Position numbers and translations under genes: made by a program
In this document: positions 24,614 to 35,598 of the stretch, piece by piece
Layout of the letters: every line of letters begins with the position of its first letter
Numbering within the stretch: position 1 is the stretch's first letter
Assembly (NCBI RefSeq): GCF_022374875.2
Contig: NZ_CP092427.2
Coordinates: 5,270,001-5,334,000, forward strand
Length of the DNA stretch: 64,000 nucleotides
Origin: Mycolicibacterium rufum
Lineage (GTDB): Bacteria > Actinomycetota > Actinomycetes > Mycobacteriales > Mycobacteriaceae
Direction of reading: 5' to 3'
The notes under the pieces: generated by a model
Databases searched by the model: none
Told to the model about the DNA's origin: nothing
What the model saw: the letters and a program-made list of their open reading frames with translations, nothing else

Positions 24614-24619
24614 AGACTA
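24614..24619 (-). promoter_or_regulatory. Candidate -10 element for mptC
   Basis: TAGTCT on the minus strand fits TANNNT and predicts a transcript starting about four bases before the mptC ATG, that is nearly leaderless. No ribosome site is seen there. Confidence 0.4.
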
Positions 24620-24683
24620 TCGGGGCGAACCCGCGGGTGCGTAGCCACGCCTCGACGCGCGCAGGTCGGCGCGACTTTTGGCG

Positions 24684-24689
24684 TAGGTT
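24684..24689 (+). promoter_or_regulatory. Candidate -10 element for a leaderless Rv2180c-like mRNA
   Basis: TAGGTT fits TANNNT and spans -12 to -7 relative to the GTG at 24696, so transcription should begin on the start codon. There is no Shine-Dalgarno sequence. Confidence 0.5.
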
Positions 24690-24695
24690 CTCCTG

Positions 24696-25586
24696 GTGCA
24701 CCCGCACCTGGACTTCGATCTGGGGCTGCCCGACGGCATCCCGTACTCCCGGCTGCCGCTGGTGTGCTGCCTGGTCGCGTTCATCCTGACGTTCTCGGTG
24801 ACCCGCACGATCGTGCGCTACATCCGCCGCCACGCCGACAGCGATGCGCCCCGCAAATGGTGGCAGCCGCGCAACATCTCCGGAAGCGGCGGTGTGCACA
24901 TCCACCACGTCGTCATCGGTGTGATCCTGGTCATGGTCTCCGGGGTGGCGATGGCGACCTTGGCGGTCGACGGGGGAGTACCCGAGTTCACGGCGGCCTC
25001 CATCGTGTTCGGCATCGGGGCGGCCCTGGTCCTCGATGAGTTCGCGCTCATCCTGCACCTGTCGGACGTGTACTGGTCCGAGGACGGGCGGGCGTCGGTG
25101 GACGCGGTGTTCGTCGCCGTCGCGGTCGCGGGACTGCTGATCCTGGGGTTCAACCCGCTGTCGTTCTTCGACGTGACGATCTGGCGTGAGGACGACTCCG
25201 TCGCCGCGCGGGTGCTGGTGGTCACGGCCGCGGTCTTGACGCTGGCGCTGGCGGTGATCGTGCTGCTCAAAGGGAAGGTCTGGACCGGGCTGGTCGGCAT
25301 GTTCATCACCCCGCTGCTGTTCGTCGGCGCCATCCGGTTGTCCCGCCCGCACGCCCCCTGGGCGCGGTGGCGCTACACGAACCGGCCCCGCAAGATGCAC
25401 CGGGCGCTGGAACGGGAGCGCTGGCTGCGCCGACCGGTGGTGCAGGCCAAGCTGTGGCTGCAGGACGCGATCTCCGGGATGCCCAAGTTCCCCGACGACG
25501 CGCTGGTCGACCAGGAGCTCGACCGGGAGATCCACGCCGCGCCGGCACCCCCGTCGCGCGACGAGCCGAGCCGGGACGTCGCCTAG
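24696..25586 (+). CDS. Polytopic membrane protein (Rv2180c-like)
   Basis: A 296-residue integral membrane protein of unknown function with about six to seven hydrophobic helices between residues 20 and 215. The cytoplasmic-looking loop after the first helix holds [16 protein letters not shown], whose clustered His residues could bind metal. A hydrophilic C-terminus (about 220-296) follows. The GTG start is supported by a -10 element at the leaderless position. The next gene starts after one base pair, so the two share a message. Length and order match Rv2180c. Confidence 0.78.
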   Translation: MHPHLDFDLGLPDGIPYSRLPLVCCLVAFILTFSVTRTIVRYIRRHADSDAPRKWWQPRNISGSGGVHIHHVVIGVILVMVSGVAMATLAVDGGVPEFTAASIVFGIGAALVLDEFALILHLSDVYWSEDGRASVDAVFVAVAVAGLLILGFNPLSFFDVTIWREDDSVAARVLVVTAAVLTLALAVIVLLKGKVWTGLVGMFITPLLFVGAIRLSRPHAPWARWRYTNRPRKMHRALERERWLRRPVVQAKLWLQDAISGMPKFPDDALVDQELDREIHAAPAPPSRDEPSRDVA

Positions 25587-25587
25587 C

Positions 25588-27485
<1,898 letters not shown>

Positions 27486-27486
27486 C

Positions 27487-28680
27487 CTACAGCAGGTTCG
27501 GCAGGTTGGCGCCGAGCGTCCACGCGCCGGCACCGGCCAGCGCCGCCACCGTCAGCACCGCGACGACCCAGAAGAACAGGGTGCGCTTGGCACGCTGGCG
27601 CGCCCAGTAGAACTCGCTGAGGTCGATGCCGGCGAAATGGCCTGTCAGAGGCCGGTATTCGTCGTTGTCATCGTCTGTCGGGGGCGGTAGCTCCTCGCGG
27701 GTGAACACCCGGGTGTGCCGCGGGCCGGACAGGTCCGTCGTCGGGGCAGCGGGCGGGACGACGAGCGAGAGCGACTGGTGCATCGCCGAATTGCGGGGCG
27801 CAGGCACCTTGAACCGGGGCAGGCCCAGTTCCGTGGCGATCACCTCGAGTTCGTCGGCCATCTCGGCGGCGTCGGCGAACCGCTCGGCGGGGTCGCGCGC
27901 CGTGGCGTACGCCACCAGCTCGTCGAATTGCCGTGGCACACCGGCGATTCGGGTGCTCGGCGGTGGCACGTCGTGATCCATCCGCTGGTAGGCCACGGCC
28001 AGCGGGCTGTCCCCGGTGAACGGCGTGTTCCCGGTGAGCAGTTCGTAGACCAGCACGCCGACGGCGTACACGTCGCCGCGGGCGTCCGTGTCGCCGGTGG
28101 CCACCTGCTCGGGGGACAGGTAGGCGGCGGTGCCGAGGATGACGTCGGTCGAGGTGATCTTGGCGTCGGCGAGCGCGCGGACCAACCCGAAGTCGGCGAT
28201 CTTGACGTCGCCGTCGTCACTGATCAGCACGTTCTCGGGCTTGATGTCGCGGTGCACCAGGCCGGCGCGGTGCGCCGCGGCCAGCCCCGACAGCACGGGA
28301 CGCAGCACGGCCGTCACCGCGTGGGGCGGCATCGGCCCGCGCTCGCGCAGCAACTCCCGCAGGGTGCCGCCCTCGACGAGTTCCATGACCAGATAGGGGG
28401 GCTGGCCGCCCGGCGCGCCTGCGCCCTGGTCGTAGACCGCGACCAGGCCGGGATCCTTGAGTCGCGCCACGGCGCGGGCCTCGCGCTGGAAGCGGGTCAG
28501 GAAGTGCTCGTCGGAGGCGTAGCGCGCATCCATGATCTTCACCGCCACCGGGCGGTCCAGACGCAGGTCCACCCCGCGGTACACCCCGGACATGCCGCCG
28601 GTGGCGATCAGCGCGTCGACCCGGTAGCGACCGTCCAGCACGGCCCCGGGCAGCGCGCCCGTCGGCTGGTAGGTCTCCAT
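27487..28680 (-). CDS. pknL: Serine/threonine protein kinase PknL
   Basis: A 397-residue receptor-like kinase. I prefer the ATG at 28678-28680 over the one at 28687-28689 because a -10 element (TACCAT) predicts transcription starting between them. Kinase landmarks are ATGGMSGVY (Gly-loop), Lys48 (VAVKIMD), catalytic Asp145 (VHRDIKPEN), DFG at 163-165 and activation-loop threonines before GTAAYLSPEQ. One transmembrane helix (about 368-390) is at the C-terminus with a very short external tail, so no sensor domain is present. Divergent neighbour Rv2175c is a known substrate of the M. tuberculosis enzyme. Confidence 0.93.
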   Translation of the reverse strand: METYQPTGALPGAVLDGRYRVDALIATGGMSGVYRGVDLRLDRPVAVKIMDARYASDEHFLTRFQREARAVARLKDPGLVAVYDQGAGAPGGQPPYLVMELVEGGTLRELLRERGPMPPHAVTAVLRPVLSGLAAAHRAGLVHRDIKPENVLISDDGDVKIADFGLVRALADAKITSTDVILGTAAYLSPEQVATGDTDARGDVYAVGVLVYELLTGNTPFTGDSPLAVAYQRMDHDVPPPSTRIAGVPRQFDELVAYATARDPAERFADAAEMADELEVIATELGLPRFKVPAPRNSAMHQSLSLVVPPAAPTTDLSGPRHTRVFTREELPPPTDDDNDEYRPLTGHFAGIDLSEFYWARQRAKRTLFFWVVAVLTVAALAGAGAWTLGANLPNLL

Positions 28681-28687
28681 CGGACTC

Positions 28688-28693
28688 ATGGTA
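28688..28693 (-). promoter_or_regulatory. Candidate -10 element for pknL
   Basis: TACCAT on the minus strand fits TANNNT and predicts a start at about 28681, one base before the second in-frame ATG. If correct, the first ATG lies upstream of the transcript and cannot be used. Confidence 0.4.
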
Positions 28694-28748
28694 CGAGCCG
28701 GGCGGCGCAGGACTCGTCAAGCTGGCGTCGAAAGTGCCGCAGGGGACC

Positions 28749-28754
28749 TAGACT
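28749..28754 (+). promoter_or_regulatory. Candidate -10 element for the Rv2175c-like gene
   Basis: TAGACT fits TANNNT and sits eight bases before the ATG at 28762, giving a leader of zero to one base. Together with the pknL element it makes a compact divergent promoter region. Confidence 0.45.
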
Positions 28755-28761
28755 TGACGCG

Positions 28762-29166
28762 ATGAGCAGCATCCCGACTGCCGATGACGTACTGGATCCC
28801 GACGAGGCCGTCCACGACCTGCCCACGGTCGCGCGACTGCTGCGCATACCGGTGAGCAAGGTGCACCAGCACCTGCGCGAAGGCCATCTGGTCGCCGTGC
28901 GCCGCGGGCGCGAGGTGGTGGTCCCGCAGATCTTCTTCGACGAGACCGGCCACGTGGTGAAGAGCCTGTCCGGTCTGCTGGTGGTCCTGCGCGACGGCGG
29001 CTATCACGAAACCGAGATCATGCGTTGGCTGTTCACGCCCGATCCGTCGCTGACGATCAGCCGCGACGGCTCCACGGAGCGGCAGGCTAACGCCCGCCCG
29101 GTGGATGCGCTGCACTCGCATCAGGCTCGAGAGGTGGTTCGCCGGGCGCAGGCGATGGCGTACTGA
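28762..29166 (+). CDS. PknL-linked winged-helix DNA-binding protein (Rv2175c-like)
   Basis: A 134-residue protein with an N-terminal helix-turn-helix (TVARLLRIPVSKVHQHLREGHLV region, about 25-47) and a C-terminal helical part. Rv2175c of M. tuberculosis binds DNA and is phosphorylated by PknL on a Thr near the N-terminus; here Thr6 in SSIPTADD is the likely equivalent. The divergent arrangement with pknL supports a signalling pair. Its last 80 bp overlap mptA antisense. Confidence 0.87.
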   Translation: MSSIPTADDVLDPDEAVHDLPTVARLLRIPVSKVHQHLREGHLVAVRRGREVVVPQIFFDETGHVVKSLSGLLVVLRDGGYHETEIMRWLFTPDPSLTISRDGSTERQANARPVDALHSHQAREVVRRAQAMAY

Positions 29167-30646
29167 CCGCGACCGGCGTTCGGTGCAGCCAGTACCAGGC
29201 GCCGGCGGCGCAGGCCGTGGCGAGCAGCACGTGGAACCACGAGTACATGCCGTGGGCGCCGTCGGGCCGCCAGATCACCGAGATCCACGTGGAGAACGCC
29301 GCGATCAGCGCGATCGCCCGGGGTGACTGCGCGAGCGCCGACATCACCGCCAGCGGCCAGGTGTAATACCAGGGCAGCGCGGCAGGCACGAACAGCACCA
29401 CGATGACCATCAGCGTCGCAATGCCCATCAGTGCGTCGCGGTCGGTGTGCCGGAATCGCCACCACAGCAGCGGCGCCGAGACGGCGATGATCCCGATGCC
29501 GATGATCCGCAGGATGTCGAGCACCGCGTAGAAATTCACGGGGATCACCAGGCCGATGACGGCGTTGACGACGTTCGCGGTCGCGGTCGGCACGGTCAGC
29601 CAGTTGATGATCTTCACCGATCCGGCCAGGGCGGTCAGCCATCCGAGGCCCACCCCGGCGGCCAGCGACAGCACCGCGAACACCACGGCGAACACCAGGG
29701 CGCACGCCGCGGTCGCGACCAGGAACGCCTTGGCCGGTGAGAACCCGCGCCGTTCGCGCAGTCGGCGGGCCCACACCCACACCATGAACGGAAGTGCCAG
29801 TCCGGCGGTGGCTTTCACCGCGACCGCGACGGCGATCAGCGTGACGCCGCCGACACAGCGGCCACCGAAGCACAGCGCGATACCGGCCATCATCAGCCCG
29901 ACCATGAGCATCTCGTTGTGCACACCGCCCATCAGCTGGATGATCACCAGCGGGTTGAGCACGCAGATCCACAGGGCCGCCGCACTGTTGGCGCCGACGT
30001 GGCGGGCGATCCGGGGCACGGCCCAGATCAGCAGCGCCAGGCCGGGCAGCATGCACAGCCGCAGCAGCATGGTGCCGGCGACCACGTCGTTGCCGACGAG
30101 CATCGTGACGAACTTGGCGACCAGGATGAACGCGGGGCCATACGGCGCCGTCGTCGTGGTCCAGATCGGACTGACGTTGTCGAGCAACGAGTTCGGGTTC
30201 TCGATCGGGCCGACCAGGTAGGGGTCGAACCCGTCGCGCAGCAGCGCGCCCTGGGCCAGATAGGAGTAGGTGTCGCGGCTGAACACCGGCACGCTGAGCA
30301 GCAGCGGGGTCAGCCAGAAGCCGGTGGTGGCCACCATCGTGTACTGCGTTGCGCTGCGGTCGATCACGTGGCGGCCCAGCCACAGCCAGGCCGACAGCAT
30401 CAGCACCACCCCGAGCCACAGCAGCACCGACGACAGCACCAGGCCGTGCCCGAACCGCAGCCAGGACAGGTGCATCGATTCCAGCAGCGGATCGTGCAGC
30501 CGGGTGCTGCCCGCACCGAGACCGCCCGCGGTGACGAGCAGCGCGCCGAGCGCCCCGATCCAGGCGGGCCGGGCCTGCGGGGACAGCGCGAACCCGCGGA
30601 ACCGCTGCAGCGGTGGCGCGGGGCGGGACGGCGCGGGTGTCGTCAT
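29087..30646 (-). CDS. mptA: Alpha-(1,6)-mannosyltransferase, GT-C type
   Basis: A 519-residue membrane glycosyltransferase equivalent to Rv2174 (MptA), which extends the alpha-1,6 mannan backbone of LM and LAM with polyprenyl-phosphate mannose. About 13 hydrophobic helices are visible. The first large periplasmic loop contains VFSRDTYSYLAQG with the GT-C acidic motif. A Pro/Ala/Ser-rich C-terminal tail (about the last 29 residues) overlaps Rv2175c antisense. It starts four bases after idsA2, so mannolipid and polyprenyl synthesis are linked in one unit. Confidence 0.9.
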   Translation of the reverse strand: MTTPAPSRPAPPLQRFRGFALSPQARPAWIGALGALLVTAGGLGAGSTRLHDPLLESMHLSWLRFGHGLVLSSVLLWLGVVLMLSAWLWLGRHVIDRSATQYTMVATTGFWLTPLLLSVPVFSRDTYSYLAQGALLRDGFDPYLVGPIENPNSLLDNVSPIWTTTTAPYGPAFILVAKFVTMLVGNDVVAGTMLLRLCMLPGLALLIWAVPRIARHVGANSAAALWICVLNPLVIIQLMGGVHNEMLMVGLMMAGIALCFGGRCVGGVTLIAVAVAVKATAGLALPFMVWVWARRLRERRGFSPAKAFLVATAACALVFAVVFAVLSLAAGVGLGWLTALAGSVKIINWLTVPTATANVVNAVIGLVIPVNFYAVLDILRIIGIGIIAVSAPLLWWRFRHTDRDALMGIATLMVIVVLFVPAALPWYYTWPLAVMSALAQSPRAIALIAAFSTWISVIWRPDGAHGMYSWFHVLLATACAAGAWYWLHRTPVAVSTPSPAPGEPPLEPDASAAHPPGGR

Positions 30647-30650
30647 CGGC

Positions 30651-31817
<1,167 letters not shown>

Positions 31818-32507
31818 CTACTGCGGCTGTTCCTGCGGTTGGCCGGGTCGTGGCGAGCGGTCCCGGTTGTTGTAGGCCAGCGCGCCGATGATGCCGGCCA
31901 CGACGAACGAGGCCACGCCCAGCCAGATGGCCGCGCCGGTGAACGAGCGGGCGCTCGGATCGGTGTAGCGGGCCTGGGCGTTCATCGTGCTCACCACGCC
32001 GGGCCGCAGTTTCCATTCGACGACCTCCGAGGACACCTGATCGCCGTTGGTCGAGGTGACCTCGCCGGGGAAGGAGACCGACAGCGACACGTCGGCTTCC
32101 GGATCGCTGAGGGAGGTCAGGTCGGCGCGGCCCTCGAGGATCACCAGGTCCCCGGCGCGGCGCAGCGAGAGGTCCACGCCCGCGGCGTCCCGGTTCATCC
32201 CGGCCAGCTGGGGCAGTTCGGCGAAGGTCAGGTCGGAGAACACGGCCTGAGAGCCGACGAAGTCGTCGCGGTTGTAGTCGGACACCGCCACCTTCTGCGC
32301 GAACGGCAGGTTGTTGAGCAGCTGCGGACCCTTGTCGCTGGCGTCGCGGGGTTTGGCCGCGGCCACGATCTGGCCGGACACCCGGTCGTCGGGGGAGACG
32401 GTCAGCGAGGCGCGCACCCGGACGCAACCGATCAGCGTCGGCGCCAGCACCAGCAGCAGCAACACCATTGCGAGCAGACGCCTCGAGGTCCGGTGACGGT
32501 TCGGCAC
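31818..32507 (-). CDS. lppM: Lipoprotein LppM
   Basis: A 229-residue lipoprotein, near the 227 residues of Rv2171. The GTG at 32505-32507 gives a short basic start, a hydrophobic core and a lipobox ending in LIGC near residue 27. The mature domain (about 30-185) has an alternating beta pattern; a transmembrane helix (about 188-208) and a Pro/Gln tail follow, so the protein is held at both ends. LppM of M. tuberculosis affects early phagosome events and binds mannolipid-like ligands; the latter fits its genomic setting. Confidence 0.88.
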   Translation of the reverse strand: MPNRHRTSRRLLAMVLLLLVLAPTLIGCVRVRASLTVSPDDRVSGQIVAAAKPRDASDKGPQLLNNLPFAQKVAVSDYNRDDFVGSQAVFSDLTFAELPQLAGMNRDAAGVDLSLRRAGDLVILEGRADLTSLSDPEADVSLSVSFPGEVTSTNGDQVSSEVVEWKLRPGVVSTMNAQARYTDPSARSFTGAAIWLGVASFVVAGIIGALAYNNRDRSPRPGQPQEQPQ

Positions 32508-32557
32508 CAGGTCATCGTGCCAGACGGCCCTCGTCGAGACGGTGCGGAGAGGCCGAT

Positions 32558-33151
32558 CTACAGGGGCAGCGACCGGCCGAGGATGGCGAAGGCCCGAGGA
32601 TCGCCGGCGAAGTGGTAGCCCCGGATGACGTCGGTGAAGCCGAGCCTGCGGTAGAGCCGCCAGGCCCGGTTGCCCTCTCCGCTGATCTCGGGCGTGGACA
32701 GCAGCACGTGGGCTTCGCCGCGGCCGCCGAGCAGCCGCCGGATCAGCGCCTCGCCGAGGCCGCGACCCTGGGCCGACGGCACGATGTGCAGCTCGGTCAG
32801 CTCGAAGTAGCTGCTCATCAGCGTCGAGATGCGCTCGGTGTCCTCCCCGCTGCGGCGCAGTCCGGCGACCACCTGCTGCTGCCACCACTGATCGGGCGCG
32901 CCGCAGTACCCATAGGCGATGCCGAGCATGGGCGCCGAGGTCAGCTCGGTGTCCGAGACGCCGACGTCGTCGCCGGTCTGCACGGCGGCGACAGCCTTCC
33001 AGCCGTGTCGGCGGGTGTGTTCGAGCCACATCGAGGCGCGCTGCTCCTCGGTCCCGCGCGGGTAGCGCATGGCGTCGACGTAGATCGACAGGGCATCGCC
33101 GAGGCGGCGCTGCATGTCGACGGGCGACAGCTCGATCAGATGCGTCGCCAA
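32558..33151 (-). CDS. GNAT-family acetyltransferase
   Basis: A 197-residue GCN5-related acetyltransferase, syntenic with Rv2170. The acetyl-CoA pyrophosphate motif QGRGLGEAL lies near residue 130 after the beta4 strand ELTELHIVPS, and RLYRRLGF marks the C-terminal part of the fold. The first 60 residues are helical and may contribute to substrate choice. Rv2170 has been described as acetylating protein lysines; the substrate here is not deducible. The 50-bp gap to lppM suggests one transcript. Confidence 0.85.
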   Translation of the reverse strand: MATHLIELSPVDMQRRLGDALSIYVDAMRYPRGTEEQRASMWLEHTRRHGWKAVAAVQTGDDVGVSDTELTSAPMLGIAYGYCGAPDQWWQQQVVAGLRRSGEDTERISTLMSSYFELTELHIVPSAQGRGLGEALIRRLLGGRGEAHVLLSTPEISGEGNRAWRLYRRLGFTDVIRGYHFAGDPRAFAILGRSLPL

Positions 33152-33294
33152 CTGTTCATTCCTCCCGCGATGATTCGGTGACCGCCATCATTATCTCCGT
33201 CGATCCGGATGATCCACGGTGCCCCGGATCCGCGGACATGGCCTCGTCATAGAATCAGGCAGCGAACAAGGTGGTACGGCTCAGATTCTGCTCG

Positions 33295-33300
33295 TATCAT
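33295..33300 (+). promoter_or_regulatory. Candidate -10 element for the DUF3040 gene
   Basis: TATCAT fits TANNNT in the 227-bp divergent gap between the GNAT gene and the DUF3040 gene. It predicts a leader of about 72 nt before AGGGAGGGA (33367-33375) and ATG 33379. The rest of the gap shows nothing else convincing. Confidence 0.35.
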
Positions 33301-33378
33301 TGCGGTTGAGTGCCCGTCACAGCGGGCACGCCTGACGTTGAACGACTGCGACGCCCCCACGGCAAGAGGGAGGGACGA

Positions 33379-33783
33379 ATGCCACTCTCCGATCATGAGC
33401 AGCGCATGCTCGACCAGATCGAGAGCGCGCTCTATGCCGAGGACCCCAAATTCGCGTCGAGCGTTCGGGGCGGGACTCTGCGGGCGCCCTCGACCCGGCG
33501 CCGCCTGCAGGGCGCGGCGCTGTTCGTGCTGGGACTGGCGATGCTCGTGTCGGGTGTCGCGTTCAAGGCCACGATGATCGGCAGCTTCCCGATCCTGTCG
33601 GTGATCGGTTTCATCATCATGTTCGGCGGCGTCGTGTTCGCCATCACCGGACCGCGCGTCGGCGCGCCGGGCGAGCGCATCCCGCACGATGCCGGCCCGA
33701 ACCGGCAGAAGCGGGCCAAGGGTGGGGGAGGTTCCTTCACCAGCCGGATGGAGGACCGCTTCCGCCGGCGCTTCGACGAGTAG
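33379..33783 (+). CDS. DUF3040 membrane protein (Rv2169c-like)
   Basis: A 134-residue protein, the same length as Rv2169c. It opens with the family signature MPLSDHEQRMLDQIE, an amphipathic helix, then two transmembrane helices (about 45-65 and 72-92) joined by a tight turn, and a basic, Arg-rich C-terminus. A strong AGGGAGGGA ribosome site lies four bases before the ATG. It is followed by an intrinsic terminator, isolating it from the division cluster. Function unknown. Confidence 0.85.
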   Translation: MPLSDHEQRMLDQIESALYAEDPKFASSVRGGTLRAPSTRRRLQGAALFVLGLAMLVSGVAFKATMIGSFPILSVIGFIIMFGGVVFAITGPRVGAPGERIPHDAGPNRQKRAKGGGGSFTSRMEDRFRRRFDE

Positions 33784-33798
33784 CGCGTCGACCACACA

Positions 33799-33830
33799 GG
33801 GGCAGCCCACCAGGGCTGCCCCTTCTTTTT
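33799..33830 (+). terminator. Intrinsic terminator upstream of the dcw cluster
   Basis: A perfect 10-bp stem, GGGGCAGCCC (33799-33808) and GGGCTGCCCC (33813-33822), with a four-base loop and the tract TTCTTTTT (33823-33830). It is the most canonical rho-independent terminator in the window and separates Rv2169c from the mraZ promoter region. The 292-bp gap from 33784 to 34076 holds this element, the MraZ boxes and otherwise no gene I can support. Confidence 0.85.
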
Positions 33831-33953
33831 GCCCCACCCTTCCCCACCCGGCGCGTCGCCGGCCCCTGTCCGGCCTCTGACGTGCGGTTTCGCGGTACCC
33901 GGGCCGAGCTGCTCGGGGGCCGGTGAGTCCTCGACCAATCATCCGACCTCGCG

Positions 33954-34027
33954 AAAGTGGGGGCGGCGGCGAAATGCCGCCCGCGCTTCGGCGCAAAGTG
34001 GGGGATTGTGGGGTAAAGTGGCGGACA
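33954..34027 (+). promoter_or_regulatory. MraZ-type operator: phased AAAGTGG/GTGGNG boxes over the mraZ promoter
   Basis: Three direct repeats run head to tail at an exact 10-bp period: GTGGGGGATT (33998), GTGGGGTAAA (34008) and GTGGCGGACA (34018). A further AAAGTGGGGG lies upstream (33954-33963). TAAAGT (34014-34019), a TANNNT -10, is embedded in the last two boxes. Known MraZ proteins bind repeated TGGG or AAAGTG units, so autorepression is the likely meaning (inference). Confidence 0.7.
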
Positions 34028-34076
34028 ACGGAGCGACCGAGGTTCCGTACAGGGCAAGGTCTAGCGAGGTGGCGAG

Positions 34077-34511
34077 ATGTTCTTCGGCACCTACACGCCC
34101 AAGCTCGACGACAAGGGGCGACTGACGTTGCCCGCCAAGTTCCGCGACGCACTGGCAGGAGGGTTGATGGTCACCAAGAGCCAAGATCACAGCCTGGCTG
34201 TCTATCCGAGGGCGGAGTTCGAGGCGATGGTCGCCGAGATCTCCGGCCGCGCCAAGCGGGGCAATCCCCAGGCCCGCGCCTATCTGCGCAACCTGGCCGC
34301 CAGCACCGACGAGCAGTACCCGGATGCCCAGGGCCGGATCACGCTGTCGGCCGAGCATCGGCGCTACGCCGGTCTCACCAAGGAGTGCGTGGTGACCGGA
34401 TCGATCGAATTCCTCGAGATCTGGGACGCCCAGGCATGGCAGGACTACCAGGAGCTCCACGAAGAGAACTTCTCCGCGGCCAGCGATGAAGCACTCGGCG
34501 ACATTATTTGA
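34077..34511 (+). CDS. mraZ: Transcriptional regulator MraZ
   Basis: A 144-residue MraZ with two SpoVT/AbrB-like halves: [23 protein letters not shown] at the start (quoted in part: [13 protein letters not shown], about 11-23) and [13 protein letters not shown] (about 83-95). MraZ forms rings that bind repeated operator boxes and control the dcw operon. It is the first gene of the cluster. GAGGTGG precedes the ATG. Its last 26 bp overlap rsmH. Equivalent to Rv2166c. Confidence 0.94.
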   Translation: MFFGTYTPKLDDKGRLTLPAKFRDALAGGLMVTKSQDHSLAVYPRAEFEAMVAEISGRAKRGNPQARAYLRNLAASTDEQYPDAQGRITLSAEHRRYAGLTKECVVTGSIEFLEIWDAQAWQDYQELHEENFSAASDEALGDII

Positions 34512-35595
34512 CCTGGCCCCGCAGGCCCGTGCGGCGCGGCCTCTGCCCGAACCGGCCCTGACGTACTTCCCCGACGTCAGGTACGTGCTCTCGGACAGGG
34601 ACCTCGCCGCAGGGGCCGCCCCGATCCCTCAGGGGGCTGCGATGGTGGATGAGCCCCATGTCCCGGTCCTGCTGGACCGGTGCGTCGAACTGCTCGCCCC
34701 GGCCCTGACCCGCCGCGACGCCGACGGCACGGGGGCGACGCTGGTCGACGCCACCCTGGGCGCCGGCGGGCATACGGAGCGTTTCCTCACCCAGTTCCCC
34801 GGCCTGCACGTGATCGGCCTGGATCGCGATCCCGACGCGCTGCGCATCGCCGGAGACCGCCTCGCGCCGTTCGGCGACCGCTTCACGCCGGTGCACACCC
34901 GCTACGACGGATTCGACGCGACGGACGTCTCCGAGGTGGATGCGTTCCTGTTCGACCTCGGCGTCTCCTCGATGCAGCTGGACCGGCCCGAACGCGGCTT
35001 CTCCTATGCCACCGACGCGCCGCTGGACATGCGCATGGACACCGACGCGAGCCTGACCGCCGCCGACATCCTCAACACCTACGAGGAGAGGCAGATCGCG
35101 CGGGTGCTGCGCGAGTACGGCGAAGAGCGCTTCGCCGCCCGCATCGCCGCCCACGTCGTCCGCCGTCGCGCGGCCACCCCCTTCACCACGACCGGTGAAC
35201 TGGTCGAACTGCTGTACCAGGCGATCCCGGCACCGGCCCGACGCACCGGGGGCCACCCGGCCAAGCGGACCTTCCAGGCGCTGCGCATCGAGGTCAACGC
35301 CGAACTGGACGCGCTGCGCCTGGCGATCCCGAAGGCGCTGCGGGCACTGCGTCCCGGCGGCCGCATCGCCGTGATGGCCTACCAGTCGCTGGAGGACCGC
35401 ATCGTCAAGACGGAGTTCGCGGCGGCGACGGCGTCGCGCTCTCCCGCCGGCCTGCCCGTCGAACTGCCCGGCCACGGGCCGGAATTCGTCGCTCTGACCC
35501 GCGGAGCCGAGCGGGCGAGTGCCGAAGAGATCGACCGCAATCCCAGAAGCGCTCCGGTCCGGTTGCGCGCGTTGGAGAAAGTTGGGGGGCAGTAG
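34486..35595 (+). CDS. rsmH: 16S rRNA m4C1402 methyltransferase
   Basis: A 369-residue SAM-dependent enzyme that N4-methylates C1402 in 16S rRNA. I keep the long start at 34486 because residues 20-45 ([19 protein letters not shown] region) resemble the N-terminal extension of the M. tuberculosis protein; an internal ATG at 34642 would remove it. The catalytic domain has [19 protein letters not shown] and [11 protein letters not shown], then [14 protein letters not shown] and the late [11 protein letters not shown]. The overlap with mraZ implies coupled translation. Confidence 0.92.
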   Translation: MKHSATLFDLAPQARAARPLPEPALTYFPDVRYVLSDRDLAAGAAPIPQGAAMVDEPHVPVLLDRCVELLAPALTRRDADGTGATLVDATLGAGGHTERFLTQFPGLHVIGLDRDPDALRIAGDRLAPFGDRFTPVHTRYDGFDATDVSEVDAFLFDLGVSSMQLDRPERGFSYATDAPLDMRMDTDASLTAADILNTYEERQIARVLREYGEERFAARIAAHVVRRRAATPFTTTGELVELLYQAIPAPARRTGGHPAKRTFQALRIEVNAELDALRLAIPKALRALRPGGRIAVMAYQSLEDRIVKTEFAAATASRSPAGLPVELPGHGPEFVALTRGAERASAEEIDRNPRSAPVRLRALEKVGGQ

Positions 35596-35598
35596 CCG

